Below, in pieces: positions 48,038-55,238 of a DNA stretch of 64,000 nt. The position numbers and the translations under genes are program-made. Below the pieces are notes generated by a model. The model worked only from the letters and a program-made list of their open reading frames with translations, was not told where the DNA came from and ran no database searches. Each line of letters opens with the position of its first letter. The first letter of the stretch is position 1. Origin of the DNA: an uncultured Aquimarina sp. (lineage in GTDB: Bacteria; Bacteroidota; Bacteroidia; Flavobacteriales; Flavobacteriaceae); contig CANMDW010000002.1 of assembly GCA_947496705.1 (NCBI GenBank), positions 124,001 through 188,000 on the forward strand. Reading direction: 5' to 3'.

Positions 48038-48502
48038 ATGAGTCAATTGATATGTAAAGATTTTGAGGCTTTTAGAAAATATGAAGGAAAACCATTGCCT
48101 ACAGGAGATTGGTTGGTAGTCACCCAGGGTATGATCAATGCCTTTGCAGAAGCTACCCAGGATTTTCAATGGGTTCATATAGATCTTGAGAGGATACAAA
48201 AGGAGTCGCCTTTCAAAAAACCGATAGCACATGGGTTTCTATCCGTTTCCTTGCTTTCTAAAATGTTGATGGATCTTGTAGTGGTAGAAAGTTTTACAAT
48301 GGGAGTGAATTATGGATTGAATAGAGTGCGTTTTCCGCATCCTGTACCAGTGGATAGTCGTTTGCGTATGCATAGCAGTATAACCAAAATTGAAGAGTAT
48401 GACGAAAATGGTTTGAAAATCACCTGGAATTGTACCGTAGAGATCGAAAATATAAAAAAACCTGCTTGTGTAGCTGAGTTTATTTCCTTGATGTTTGAAT
48501 AA
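48038..48502 (+). CDS. MaoC-like (R)-specific enoyl-CoA hydratase
   Basis: 154 aa hotdog fold. The hydratase motif is recognisable as AEATQDFQWVHIDLER followed by PIAHGFLSVSLLSKM (about 38-71), with the catalytic Asp and His. It would hydrate a 2-enoyl-CoA or the reverse. The last gene of the acyl-CoA cluster; convergent with the minus-strand gene at 48519 (17 nt gap). Confidence 0.9.
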   Translation: MSQLICKDFEAFRKYEGKPLPTGDWLVVTQGMINAFAEATQDFQWVHIDLERIQKESPFKKPIAHGFLSVSLLSKMLMDLVVVESFTMGVNYGLNRVRFPHPVPVDSRLRMHSSITKIEEYDENGLKITWNCTVEIENIKKPACVAEFISLMFE

Positions 48503-48518
48503 TGTAATATGAACTATT

Positions 48519-48995
48519 TTATAGAGTCATGGATTGTAATTCTACTTCATAATCATACTGTAAGTCTTCGTGTAGTATGGTAATTTTCTTTTTGATTGCT
48601 ATTATTTCTCTGTTAAAAATATTTTGAAGTACAGTATTGTTCTTTATATAGGGATTAAAACCCTTCAGTTTTTTACAAAAATAGAGGAGTAGTTCTACCT
48701 CGGTTTCTTTATTTTTTGAATATCGGATATATTTTTTAACGACCCGCAAAATTTTACGAATACTCTTTTTGATATAGTGATACGATGTAGTGTTGATCAT
48801 CTTAAATTGCTCATCAACTTCATTTTTCACACTTTCGATATATCCTTCCTCATTAGAAGATTCAAACAAGAGGTAAGAAAGTAATTCTTTGTTTTCTTTT
48901 TTAAATCGTGATAAGTGGAGACATACATCGACAAGTTCTTGTTGTGAACGATAGCTTAATTCTGTTTTGAGTTCTCTTACGGTAGCAGATTTCAT
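48519..48995 (-). CDS. Small basic cytoplasmic protein of unknown function
   Basis: 158 aa, helical, rich in Lys/Glu/Tyr (for example KSIRKILRVVKKYIRYSKNK), no signal, no membrane helix. The sequence VRELKTELSYRSQQELVDVCLHLSRFKKENKELLSYLLFES looks like a helical repeat. I do not recognise a family with certainty, though proteins of this length and style are common in Flavobacteriaceae. It diverges from the 32-codon gene at 49390 across a 394-bp region with five TTATTAAC motifs. Confidence 0.7.
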   Translation of the reverse strand: MKSATVRELKTELSYRSQQELVDVCLHLSRFKKENKELLSYLLFESSNEEGYIESVKNEVDEQFKMINTTSYHYIKKSIRKILRVVKKYIRYSKNKETEVELLLYFCKKLKGFNPYIKNNTVLQNIFNREIIAIKKKITILHEDLQYDYEVELQSMTL

Positions 48996-49389
48996 AGGTG
49001 CAATTTAATAAAAGAATGTATTGATGTATATTATTTTCTGTTTCTAAGACCGAGTTACCCTTTATGGAAACACTTTGTAACAGTATTATGGTTTAATCAT
49101 TGTTAATAACCTCTCTTATTTTCTTAATTCCCTGGTTTTTAAACTTTTTATGGAAACTGTAAACACCGATAACTCCCTTAATTGACAACTGTTTCCAAAC
49201 TTATTAACATAGTTATTAACAATTATAGTAGGTTTTTACGTGTTAAATATTTTTATAAATAAGATTTATATGTTTTTTAACTGGTTAATAATTAGTTTCA
49301 ACTAATTATTAACATTTATTCAACATATTATTTGTATAATTGTTTATAACTTACTATTTTAGTGTTCATTAACCTTAAATCACACAGAT
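48996..49389. promoter_or_regulatory. Divergent regulatory region with TTATTAAC cluster
   Basis: 394 bp, extremely AT-rich, between the 158-aa gene and the small gene at 49390. Five TTATTAAC octamers occur: 49201-49208, 49213-49220 and 49306-49313 in the plus orientation and 49102-49109 and 49284-49291 in the minus orientation. The last pair forms a perfect 14-bp inverted repeat (49284-49297 / 49300-49313). Probably operator sites for a regulator; a replication function (the octamer differs from DnaA boxes) is less likely. Confidence 0.6.
49284..49313. promoter_or_regulatory. 30-bp palindromic operator
   Basis: GTTAATAATTAGTT-TC-AACTAATTATTAAC, perfect in all 14 pairs, 76 bp before the ATG of the small gene. 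Candidate binding site of a dimeric regulator or a protein that recognises TTATTAAC. Confidence 0.55.
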
Positions 49390-49488
49390 ATGAATTATTT
49401 GTATGCTACATTCGGACCGAATTTTATGAGTATTGTTAACTTTTTAAGAGAACTTCCTAAAGCTTCTAGCTATGCAATTCGTAAGTAA
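49390..49488 (+). CDS. Small protein of 32 residues with its own terminator
   Basis: ATG at 49390 to TAA at 49486-49488. The peptide begins MNYLYATFGPNFMSI and ends KASSYAIRK; net positive, with a central FLRELPK. It has no known family that I recognise. Support for a real gene: it sits in an otherwise non-coding 880-bp gap, has an upstream palindromic operator and cluster of octamers, and is followed after 43 nt by a textbook terminator. It could be a leader peptide, a regulatory RNA with an incidental frame, or a small protein. No Shine-Dalgarno motif, which is usual here. Confidence 0.4.
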   Translation: MNYLYATFGPNFMSIVNFLRELPKASSYAIRK

Positions 49489-49531
49489 CAGAGATATAGG
49501 AAATTTTGGGTATTTGTTTTTTAAATCTATC

Positions 49532-49563
49532 AGAGGGATTATTTTCTGGTAATCCCTTTTTTA
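49532..49563 (+). terminator. Terminator of the small gene
   Basis: Stem GGGATTA / TAATCCC (49535-49541, 49550-49556), extended by A-T pairs, 8-nt loop, then a run of TTTTTT. It marks a transcript of about 250 nt or less ending here. Confidence 0.8.
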
Positions 49564-49634
49564 GTTTTAATAAAAATCAATACTTGGTGTTTTGTATACC
49601 TTAAGTGCAATTTTGAGATTGCTCTAACATCTTT

Positions 49635-49799
49635 CCCGGAAAATTCACACTAATTTGACATTTTTCTAGTAAACGAATAAGATTTGCTAAGTTTTTCGTT
49701 TCTCAAAACTAAGGAACTCTAATTCGTGCCTGCCGGCATAGGCAAGGTTAACCGCCGTAAACAATTATTTTTTTCAAAACCATGAATAATGACGGTTAA
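49635..49799. repeat. ~160-bp dispersed repeat, copy 2 (opposite orientation)
   Basis: Reverse complement of this stretch matches 28283-28442 over almost its full length, ending in CGGTTAA at 49793-49799. It lies downstream of hutG, whose stop is 80 nt away, and of the small gene. A GCCTGCCGGCATAGGC variation distinguishes this copy from the other. Confidence 0.8.
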
Positions 49800-49879
49800 A
49801 AGGAAAGTGTATTGGATCGCCATATATTCTAAAGTAAAAAACTTCAGTTGCAGGTTATCTATTGTACCTATAAACCTTT

Positions 49880-50845
49880 TTAGTATAGATTCTTTACGTT
49901 TTGTATACATTCAATAATATAAAAAACTAGTCTGGCAGCCAATCTGGCAGTACAATGATCAGTATCATACGTTGGGTTGAATTCCACCAGATCTGCACTG
50001 ACCAATTTGTTGGATTCACAGATCCACCGTATGGTTTCAAAAGCAATATCTGTCGAAAACCCGAGTGGGGAGGGAGCACTAACTCCGGGAGCATAAACAG
50101 AAGAAAAGCCATCGATATCGATGGTGAGATAGATGTGGTCTACAGATGTAATGAAATCCCGGATAGTGGTTACAACTTTTGCCTTGTTTTCAATAGTGAA
50201 TTCTGTATTCTCCATGTATTGAACTCCTAAATCGTTTGCGGTTGTGTATAATCCCCGATGGTTTGCTGCTTTCTGGATCCCAAGACACAAATATCTAAAT
50301 ATATCACTTTCCTGAGCAATCTGATAGAAAGGTGTGCCCGAGTTACCTTGATCTGTAATTTTTCTAAGATCAAAATGAGCATCTAGATTAATAATACCGA
50401 TAGTTTTATTAGCATACTGCTTTTTGATTCCGTTATAATGTGCATAGGCAAGGTCATGGCCACCACCCAATACAATCGGAAAGGTTTGATTATTTAATAA
50501 TGAAGTGATACAGTCTGAAGTTTCCAGCTGTATTTCTTCAAGATTTTCGGCTTGGCAGTTGATATTACCAACATCCAGTATTTCTATTTCATCCTTAAAA
50601 TGATTAGCAAGTGTGGCCAGCATTTTTCTTATAACATCAGGTCCCTTTGCAGCACCAATTCTTCCATGATTTCTTTGTATTCCTTCATCACAGGCATAGC
50701 CCAACAGGGCAAATGATTTACCTTCAGTTTTGGGAATAGAAGTGTTTTTTAGATCAATACACTTCACCTTTTCATGCAGATATAATTGATTATCAGAGGA
50801 TCGGCCTCTCCAGAGCACTGTATTTGGCTTTTTGTAGTTTTTCAT
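49880..50845 (-). CDS. hutG: Formimidoylglutamase
   Basis: Arginase-superfamily enzyme hydrolysing N-formimidoyl-glutamate to glutamate and formamide, the last step of histidine breakdown. 322 aa from the ATG at 50845 (MKNYKKPNTVLWRGR). A longer frame reaching 51067 only exists because the repeat at 50902-51065 is open; it is rejected. Metal ligands GGGHDLAYAHY, NLDAHFDLR and TIDIDGFSSVYAPGVSAPS are intact. It is separated from hutU by a repeat and a reverse-strand gene. Confidence 0.93.
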   Translation of the reverse strand: MKNYKKPNTVLWRGRSSDNQLYLHEKVKCIDLKNTSIPKTEGKSFALLGYACDEGIQRNHGRIGAAKGPDVIRKMLATLANHFKDEIEILDVGNINCQAENLEEIQLETSDCITSLLNNQTFPIVLGGGHDLAYAHYNGIKKQYANKTIGIINLDAHFDLRKITDQGNSGTPFYQIAQESDIFRYLCLGIQKAANHRGLYTTANDLGVQYMENTEFTIENKAKVVTTIRDFITSVDHIYLTIDIDGFSSVYAPGVSAPSPLGFSTDIAFETIRWICESNKLVSADLVEFNPTYDTDHCTARLAARLVFYIIECIQNVKNLY

Positions 50846-50901
50846 CTTTTGTTTTAGCGTATTCTTTGTTTCAAGATAATTCTTTTTTAGTATTTTGCAT
50901 A

Positions 50902-51065
50902 AAACTCGTCTTGACTTTTTTGCCTGTACTGAGACTAGCCTGCCTGGCCAGTCAGACAGGGTAGAATTCAACCGATCCCGATAGCTATCGGGAATGCTTT
51001 TGCTCTCAGATGAAGATTTTTTTGCACTGCATAGCAGCGCTACGGAGTAATAAAAAGACGAATTC
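50902..51065. repeat. 160-bp-family repeat, copy C (interrupted)
   Basis: Left end AAACTCGTCTTGACTTTTT (50902-50920), right end AAAAAGACGAATTCATT (51052-51068); right end lacks five bases relative to the other copies. The interior has GAAGATTTTTTTGCACTGCATAGCAGCGCTACGGA, as in copies A and B, plus an inserted block with a perfect 18-bp palindrome (TCCCGATAGCTATCGGGA, 50976-50993) and CCTGCCTGGCCAGTCAGACAGGG. It lies directly upstream of hutG. Confidence 0.7.
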
Positions 51066-51126
51066 ATTAAGATAATTACTGTATATTTAAATTCAAATAG
51101 GTAATATAATAGACTTTTATTTCAAT

Positions 51127-51846
51127 ATGAAATATTACACTTTATTAGATAATTATTATGAGATTGTTACTACTGATTTTACAGGCCATTATCAACATCC
51201 TTGCATAGGTTTTAAAAATTGGGATTATTTACCTCATGGATACAAACTGGAAGGCCCTATATCTGAACTTTCCAAACTTCCCGAAGGTCAAATTTTATCA
51301 GAGTGTGAACCTACTACTTTTTTAATTTCAAACTATACATCTCCAATTAAGAGATACATTATTGTAAAGAAAGATTTTATTGATCTTTTACAGAATTTCA
51401 GAGTTGGAGAGAATCAGCACTGGAAAATTAAAGTACATTATAAAGAAGCTATACTTGATTATTATTTGTTGTATCTATCCTATCCAAGTCAGGAGAAGTA
51501 TATAGATTTCGAAAACTCTCTATTTTGGGTTTCAAATCCGGCTAAATATGTTCTTGAAAAAGGACCAAATTACCAAAAGCAGTATGTTGATATTTCTGAT
51601 TTCGAAGAATACTCCAAAAATTATTGGAAACTAAAAAAAGATAATTGTTTTCTCAAAAGTGAAAAGCTGATTTTTGATTTTAGAAAACCGAAAGAAGATC
51701 TATTTAGGATTAATGGAATGGACAATATAACAGGTTATTATGTATCAGAACGGTTAAAGAATGCAATGGAAAAGAAAGAATATACAGGTATAAAATTCCA
51801 TGATATTGATAATCAATATAATTCCTTTTATAAATTTTTGTATTAG
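51127..51846 (+). CDS. Imm11-like (DUF1629) orphan protein
   Basis: 239 aa, no signal. The C-terminal third (RINGMDNITGYYVSERLKNAM, then EYTGIKFHDID) has the look of the Imm11/DUF1629 immunity family (VSE-K-ALE-GITG-F), and the N-terminus MKYYTLLDNYYEI fits it too. Such proteins normally neutralise a toxin domain encoded beside them. No toxin is nearby; it sits on the plus strand inside the hut cluster, overlapping hutU by 4 nt at the ends (convergent). Assignment to Imm11 is moderate; its role here is unknown. Confidence 0.55.
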   Translation: MKYYTLLDNYYEIVTTDFTGHYQHPCIGFKNWDYLPHGYKLEGPISELSKLPEGQILSECEPTTFLISNYTSPIKRYIIVKKDFIDLLQNFRVGENQHWKIKVHYKEAILDYYLLYLSYPSQEKYIDFENSLFWVSNPAKYVLEKGPNYQKQYVDISDFEEYSKNYWKLKKDNCFLKSEKLIFDFRKPKEDLFRINGMDNITGYYVSERLKNAMEKKEYTGIKFHDIDNQYNSFYKFLY

Positions 51847-53843
51847 AATAAGGTCTCCAATAAGTCTTTCTTTACTGAATTGGGTAAAGTTACTTTCAAT
51901 TGCGGAGTTCTTTCCATTTCTCGTTTTATGGCAAACAAAGCTTCTTTATTTCTGGCCCAGCTTCTGCGGGAAATACCGTTATTTACATCATAAAATAACA
52001 TGTTCTTCAATCTTTCTGAGGCTTCCTGAGAGCCATCCAATAATAACCCAAACCCGCCATTGATCACTTCACCCCAGCCAACACCACCACCATTATGAAT
52101 AGAGACCCAGGTGGCACCTCTGAAACTATCTCCGATCACATTGTGAATAGCCATATCGGCAGTGAACTTACTACCGTCATAAATATTGCTGGTTTCCCGG
52201 TAAGGGGAGTCAGTCCCGCTTACATCATGATGATCCCTGCCTAATACTACAGGAGCTGAAATTTCATTATTATGAATGGCTTTATTAAATGCTTCAGCAA
52301 TTTTGCTTCTTCCTTCGGCATCTGCATATAAAATACGTGCCTGAGAGCCGACAACAAGCTTATTTCGTTTTGCTTCACTGATCCAGGTAATATTATCCTG
52401 TAGTTGTTGCTGAATTTCTTCTGGAGCATTTTTTTTAATAGATTCCATTACTTTCAGCGCAATTTTATCGGTTTTATCAAGATCTTCGGGATCACCAGAA
52501 GTACACACCCATCTGAATGGCCCGAAACCGTAATCAAAACACATGGGGCCCAAAATATCCTGTACATAGGATGGGTATTTAAAATCGACACCATTTTCTG
52601 CCATTACATCTGCTCCGGCACGAGAAGCTTCCAATAAGAATGCATTTCCATAATCAAAGAAATAGGTGCCTTTTGCCGTATGTTTATTAATGGCATCAGC
52701 ATGTCTGCACAACGATTCCTGAACTTTGATCTTAAAGTTTTCAGGATCATTACTGATCATTGCGTTTGATTCTTTATAACTCAATCCAACGGGATAGTAT
52801 CCTCCCGACCATGGATTATGCAAAGAAGTCTGGTCAGAACCGAGTTCCACATAGATGTCTTCCTCATAAAACCGTTCCCACACATCTACTATATTCCCTT
52901 GATAGGCTATAGAAACTATTTCTTTATTTCCTATTGCTTTTTGGACCCTGGTAACCAAATCATCTACATCATCAAGTAGTTCATCTACCCAACCTTGTTC
53001 ATAACGTTTTTTGGCTGCTTGTGGATTCACTTCGGCACAAACGGTGATACATCCTGCAATATTTCCGGCTTTGGGTTGTGCTCCACTCATTCCGCCCAAG
53101 CCTGCAGTTAAGAAAATTTTACCGGCAGATAGTTCATTGGGTTGTAAGGTTTTTCTAAAGGCATTCATCACTGTGATGGTTGTACCATGCACAATTCCCT
53201 GTGGGCCAATATACATATAGCTTCCGGCCGTCATTTGCCCATATTGCGTGACACCCAGGGCATTATATTTTTCCCAATCATCGGGTTTAGAATAGTTGGG
53301 GATCATCATGCCGTTGGTCACTACAACCCGGGGAGCTTCTATGGAAGAGGGGAATAATCCCATGGGGTGTCCAGAATACATGTGCAGGGTTTGTTGCTCA
53401 TTCATGGTCGCCAGATAGTGCATGGTGAGTAGATATTGCGCCCAGTTTTGAAAAACAGCACCATTACCTCCATAGGTTATTAGTTCGTAAGGATGTTGTG
53501 CAACAGCAGGATCCAGGTTATTCTGGATCATGAGCATGATCCCTGCTGCTTGTTTGGTCTTTGCAGGATATTCATTAATCGGCCGGGCATGTATTTTATA
53601 ATCGGGCATGAATCGATACATATAAATACGTCCGAATTCATTTAATTCTTCCAAAAATTCGCTGGCAAGTTCTTTATGCCAGACTTCGGGAAAGTACCGT
53701 AGTGCATTCTGCAGGGCTAATTTTTTTTCTTCCTTCGAAAGGATCTGCTTTCGCCTGGGAGCGCGACTCACATTTGGGTTTAAGTACTTCTTTGAAGGCA
53801 GGGTCTTCGGAATTCCTTGTACTATTTGTTTTTTGAAGGTCAT
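51843..53843 (-). CDS. hutU: Urocanate hydratase
   Basis: NAD-dependent conversion of urocanate to imidazolone-propionate. 666 aa, about 110 residues longer than the enterobacterial enzyme: an N-terminal extension as in Bacteroidota. NAD-site FLTAGLGGMSGAQPKAGNIAG, the active-site region FRWVCTSGDPEDL with the conserved Cys, and the ending NNGISRRSWARNKEALFA are present. In the hut operon between hutI (61 nt) and, across the insert, hutG. Confidence 0.96.
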   Translation of the reverse strand: MTFKKQIVQGIPKTLPSKKYLNPNVSRAPRRKQILSKEEKKLALQNALRYFPEVWHKELASEFLEELNEFGRIYMYRFMPDYKIHARPINEYPAKTKQAAGIMLMIQNNLDPAVAQHPYELITYGGNGAVFQNWAQYLLTMHYLATMNEQQTLHMYSGHPMGLFPSSIEAPRVVVTNGMMIPNYSKPDDWEKYNALGVTQYGQMTAGSYMYIGPQGIVHGTTITVMNAFRKTLQPNELSAGKIFLTAGLGGMSGAQPKAGNIAGCITVCAEVNPQAAKKRYEQGWVDELLDDVDDLVTRVQKAIGNKEIVSIAYQGNIVDVWERFYEEDIYVELGSDQTSLHNPWSGGYYPVGLSYKESNAMISNDPENFKIKVQESLCRHADAINKHTAKGTYFFDYGNAFLLEASRAGADVMAENGVDFKYPSYVQDILGPMCFDYGFGPFRWVCTSGDPEDLDKTDKIALKVMESIKKNAPEEIQQQLQDNITWISEAKRNKLVVGSQARILYADAEGRSKIAEAFNKAIHNNEISAPVVLGRDHHDVSGTDSPYRETSNIYDGSKFTADMAIHNVIGDSFRGATWVSIHNGGGVGWGEVINGGFGLLLDGSQEASERLKNMLFYDVNNGISRRSWARNKEALFAIKREMERTPQLKVTLPNSVKKDLLETLF

Positions 53844-53904
53844 GTTTAGTTTTAATTGAGATCTTACAGGTTTTCAATACCTATAAGGTCTTCATAGTAT
53901 AGTT

Positions 53905-55152
53905 TTATTGCTGAAATACTACATCTCCTCGTTTCCATACTTCTGATGGATCAAGTTTTCCTTGGTGATAGCAGATTTCATTAAAATGATCTGTTTGAAA
54001 AAGGTTAAAATCGGCCAGCATACCGGGGGCTAATCTTCCGCGATCATTGAGATGAAGTGCGGCTGAAGCTCGAAATGTTATCCCGGCCAAAACTTCTGCA
54101 TTCGTCAATTTTTCAAAAGTTCCCAGGATGCAGGCTTGTGCTAATAGATCTCCCATGGGTGCAGATCCGGGATTCCAATCACTGGCAATGGCCAATGCTC
54201 CACCAGCATCCAGAATCTTTCTGGCTGGGGTAAAATTGCATCCCAATCCTATCGAAGCACCTGGTAAAGCCACTGCTATCACATTACTGTTGGCTAACAT
54301 TTCTATTTCATCCTCGGTACTGGCCTCGAGATGATCGGCACTCACCGCATCCATTTTGACGGCAACTTCACTACCACCAGTACTAAACTGATCGGCATGA
54401 ACTGTGATATCAAACCCCATAGCTTTGGCTTTCTTGAAATACGGGTAAATATCTGTAGGAAGAAAAGCACTTTTTTCTATAAAAGCATCAATCCTGTTGG
54501 TGAGTTTTTCTTGTTTTAATAAGGGAAATAATGAATTGCTAATTTTTTCAAGATATGTTTTATGATCTCCATCAAAGTCTTTGGGCAGCATATGCCCTGC
54601 AAGGCAGGTAGCGATCAGATCGGCTTCAGAGGAAGTGTTTGCATTTTTTATAGCGCGTAACATTTTGAGCTCTTCGGGAACAGAAAGTCCATATCCGCTT
54701 TTGACTTCGATAGTGGTGACTCCTTTTTTCAACAAGGTATCGGCTCTCTTGATAATGCCATAAGTAAGCTCTTGTTGTGAAGCCTTTCTGGTTTGGATAA
54801 CAGTATCCCAAATACCACCACCGGCTTGAGCGATTTCAAGATAGGACTTTCCTGCATTGCGCATTGCATAATCCCGGGCTCTTGAACCCGAAAAACAGAT
54901 ATGCGTATGTGCATCAACAAATCCAGGGATGCATACATGATCGGCACTCAATTCTACAAGTTCAACATCCAAAGAACCTGCTTTTTTTGTAAGATCTGAA
55001 AATATACCTACCATATGAATTCGTTCTCCTTCAATAAGTAGACCGGCATTTTCTATGATTACTAGCTCCTCATCTTTTATAGGACCTTTTACAGATGATT
55101 TTTCCATACTTACGAGCTGAGTAATCGGACCTATTAATTTATATTTCTTCAT
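53905..55152 (-). CDS. hutI: Imidazolonepropionase
   Basis: Zinc amidohydrolase opening the imidazolone ring. 415 aa from the ATG at 55152 (MKKYKLIGPITQL); the 15 upstream codons cover the 55173-55192 palindrome region and are not included. Metal motif FVDAHTHICFSGSRARDY (about 75-92), VHADQFSTGGSEVAVKM, DHLEASTEDEIEML, SDWNPGSAPMGDL. Length and motifs are normal. Confidence 0.95.
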   Translation of the reverse strand: MKKYKLIGPITQLVSMEKSSVKGPIKDEELVIIENAGLLIEGERIHMVGIFSDLTKKAGSLDVELVELSADHVCIPGFVDAHTHICFSGSRARDYAMRNAGKSYLEIAQAGGGIWDTVIQTRKASQQELTYGIIKRADTLLKKGVTTIEVKSGYGLSVPEELKMLRAIKNANTSSEADLIATCLAGHMLPKDFDGDHKTYLEKISNSLFPLLKQEKLTNRIDAFIEKSAFLPTDIYPYFKKAKAMGFDITVHADQFSTGGSEVAVKMDAVSADHLEASTEDEIEMLANSNVIAVALPGASIGLGCNFTPARKILDAGGALAIASDWNPGSAPMGDLLAQACILGTFEKLTNAEVLAGITFRASAALHLNDRGRLAPGMLADFNLFQTDHFNEICYHQGKLDPSEVWKRGDVVFQQ

Positions 55153-55172
55153 ATCCCTATTTTTGTTTATGG

Positions 55173-55192
55173 ATTCCGGCCTAAGCCGGAAT
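55173..55192. repeat. Short 20-bp palindrome between hutI and hutH
   Basis: ATTCCGGC CTAA GCCGGAAT. Lies in the 86-nt gap; like the palindrome at 39022 it probably belongs to a small dispersed hairpin family. Confidence 0.5.
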
Positions 55193-55238
55193 GACAAAAA
55201 CGATGCTTTTTGTATTAATTTTCAGGCTTTATTTATAT

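Noticed and set aside
50846..51067. 74-residue N-terminal extension of hutG
   Set aside because: Runs through the repeat at 50902-51065; the arginase-like fold starts at 50845.
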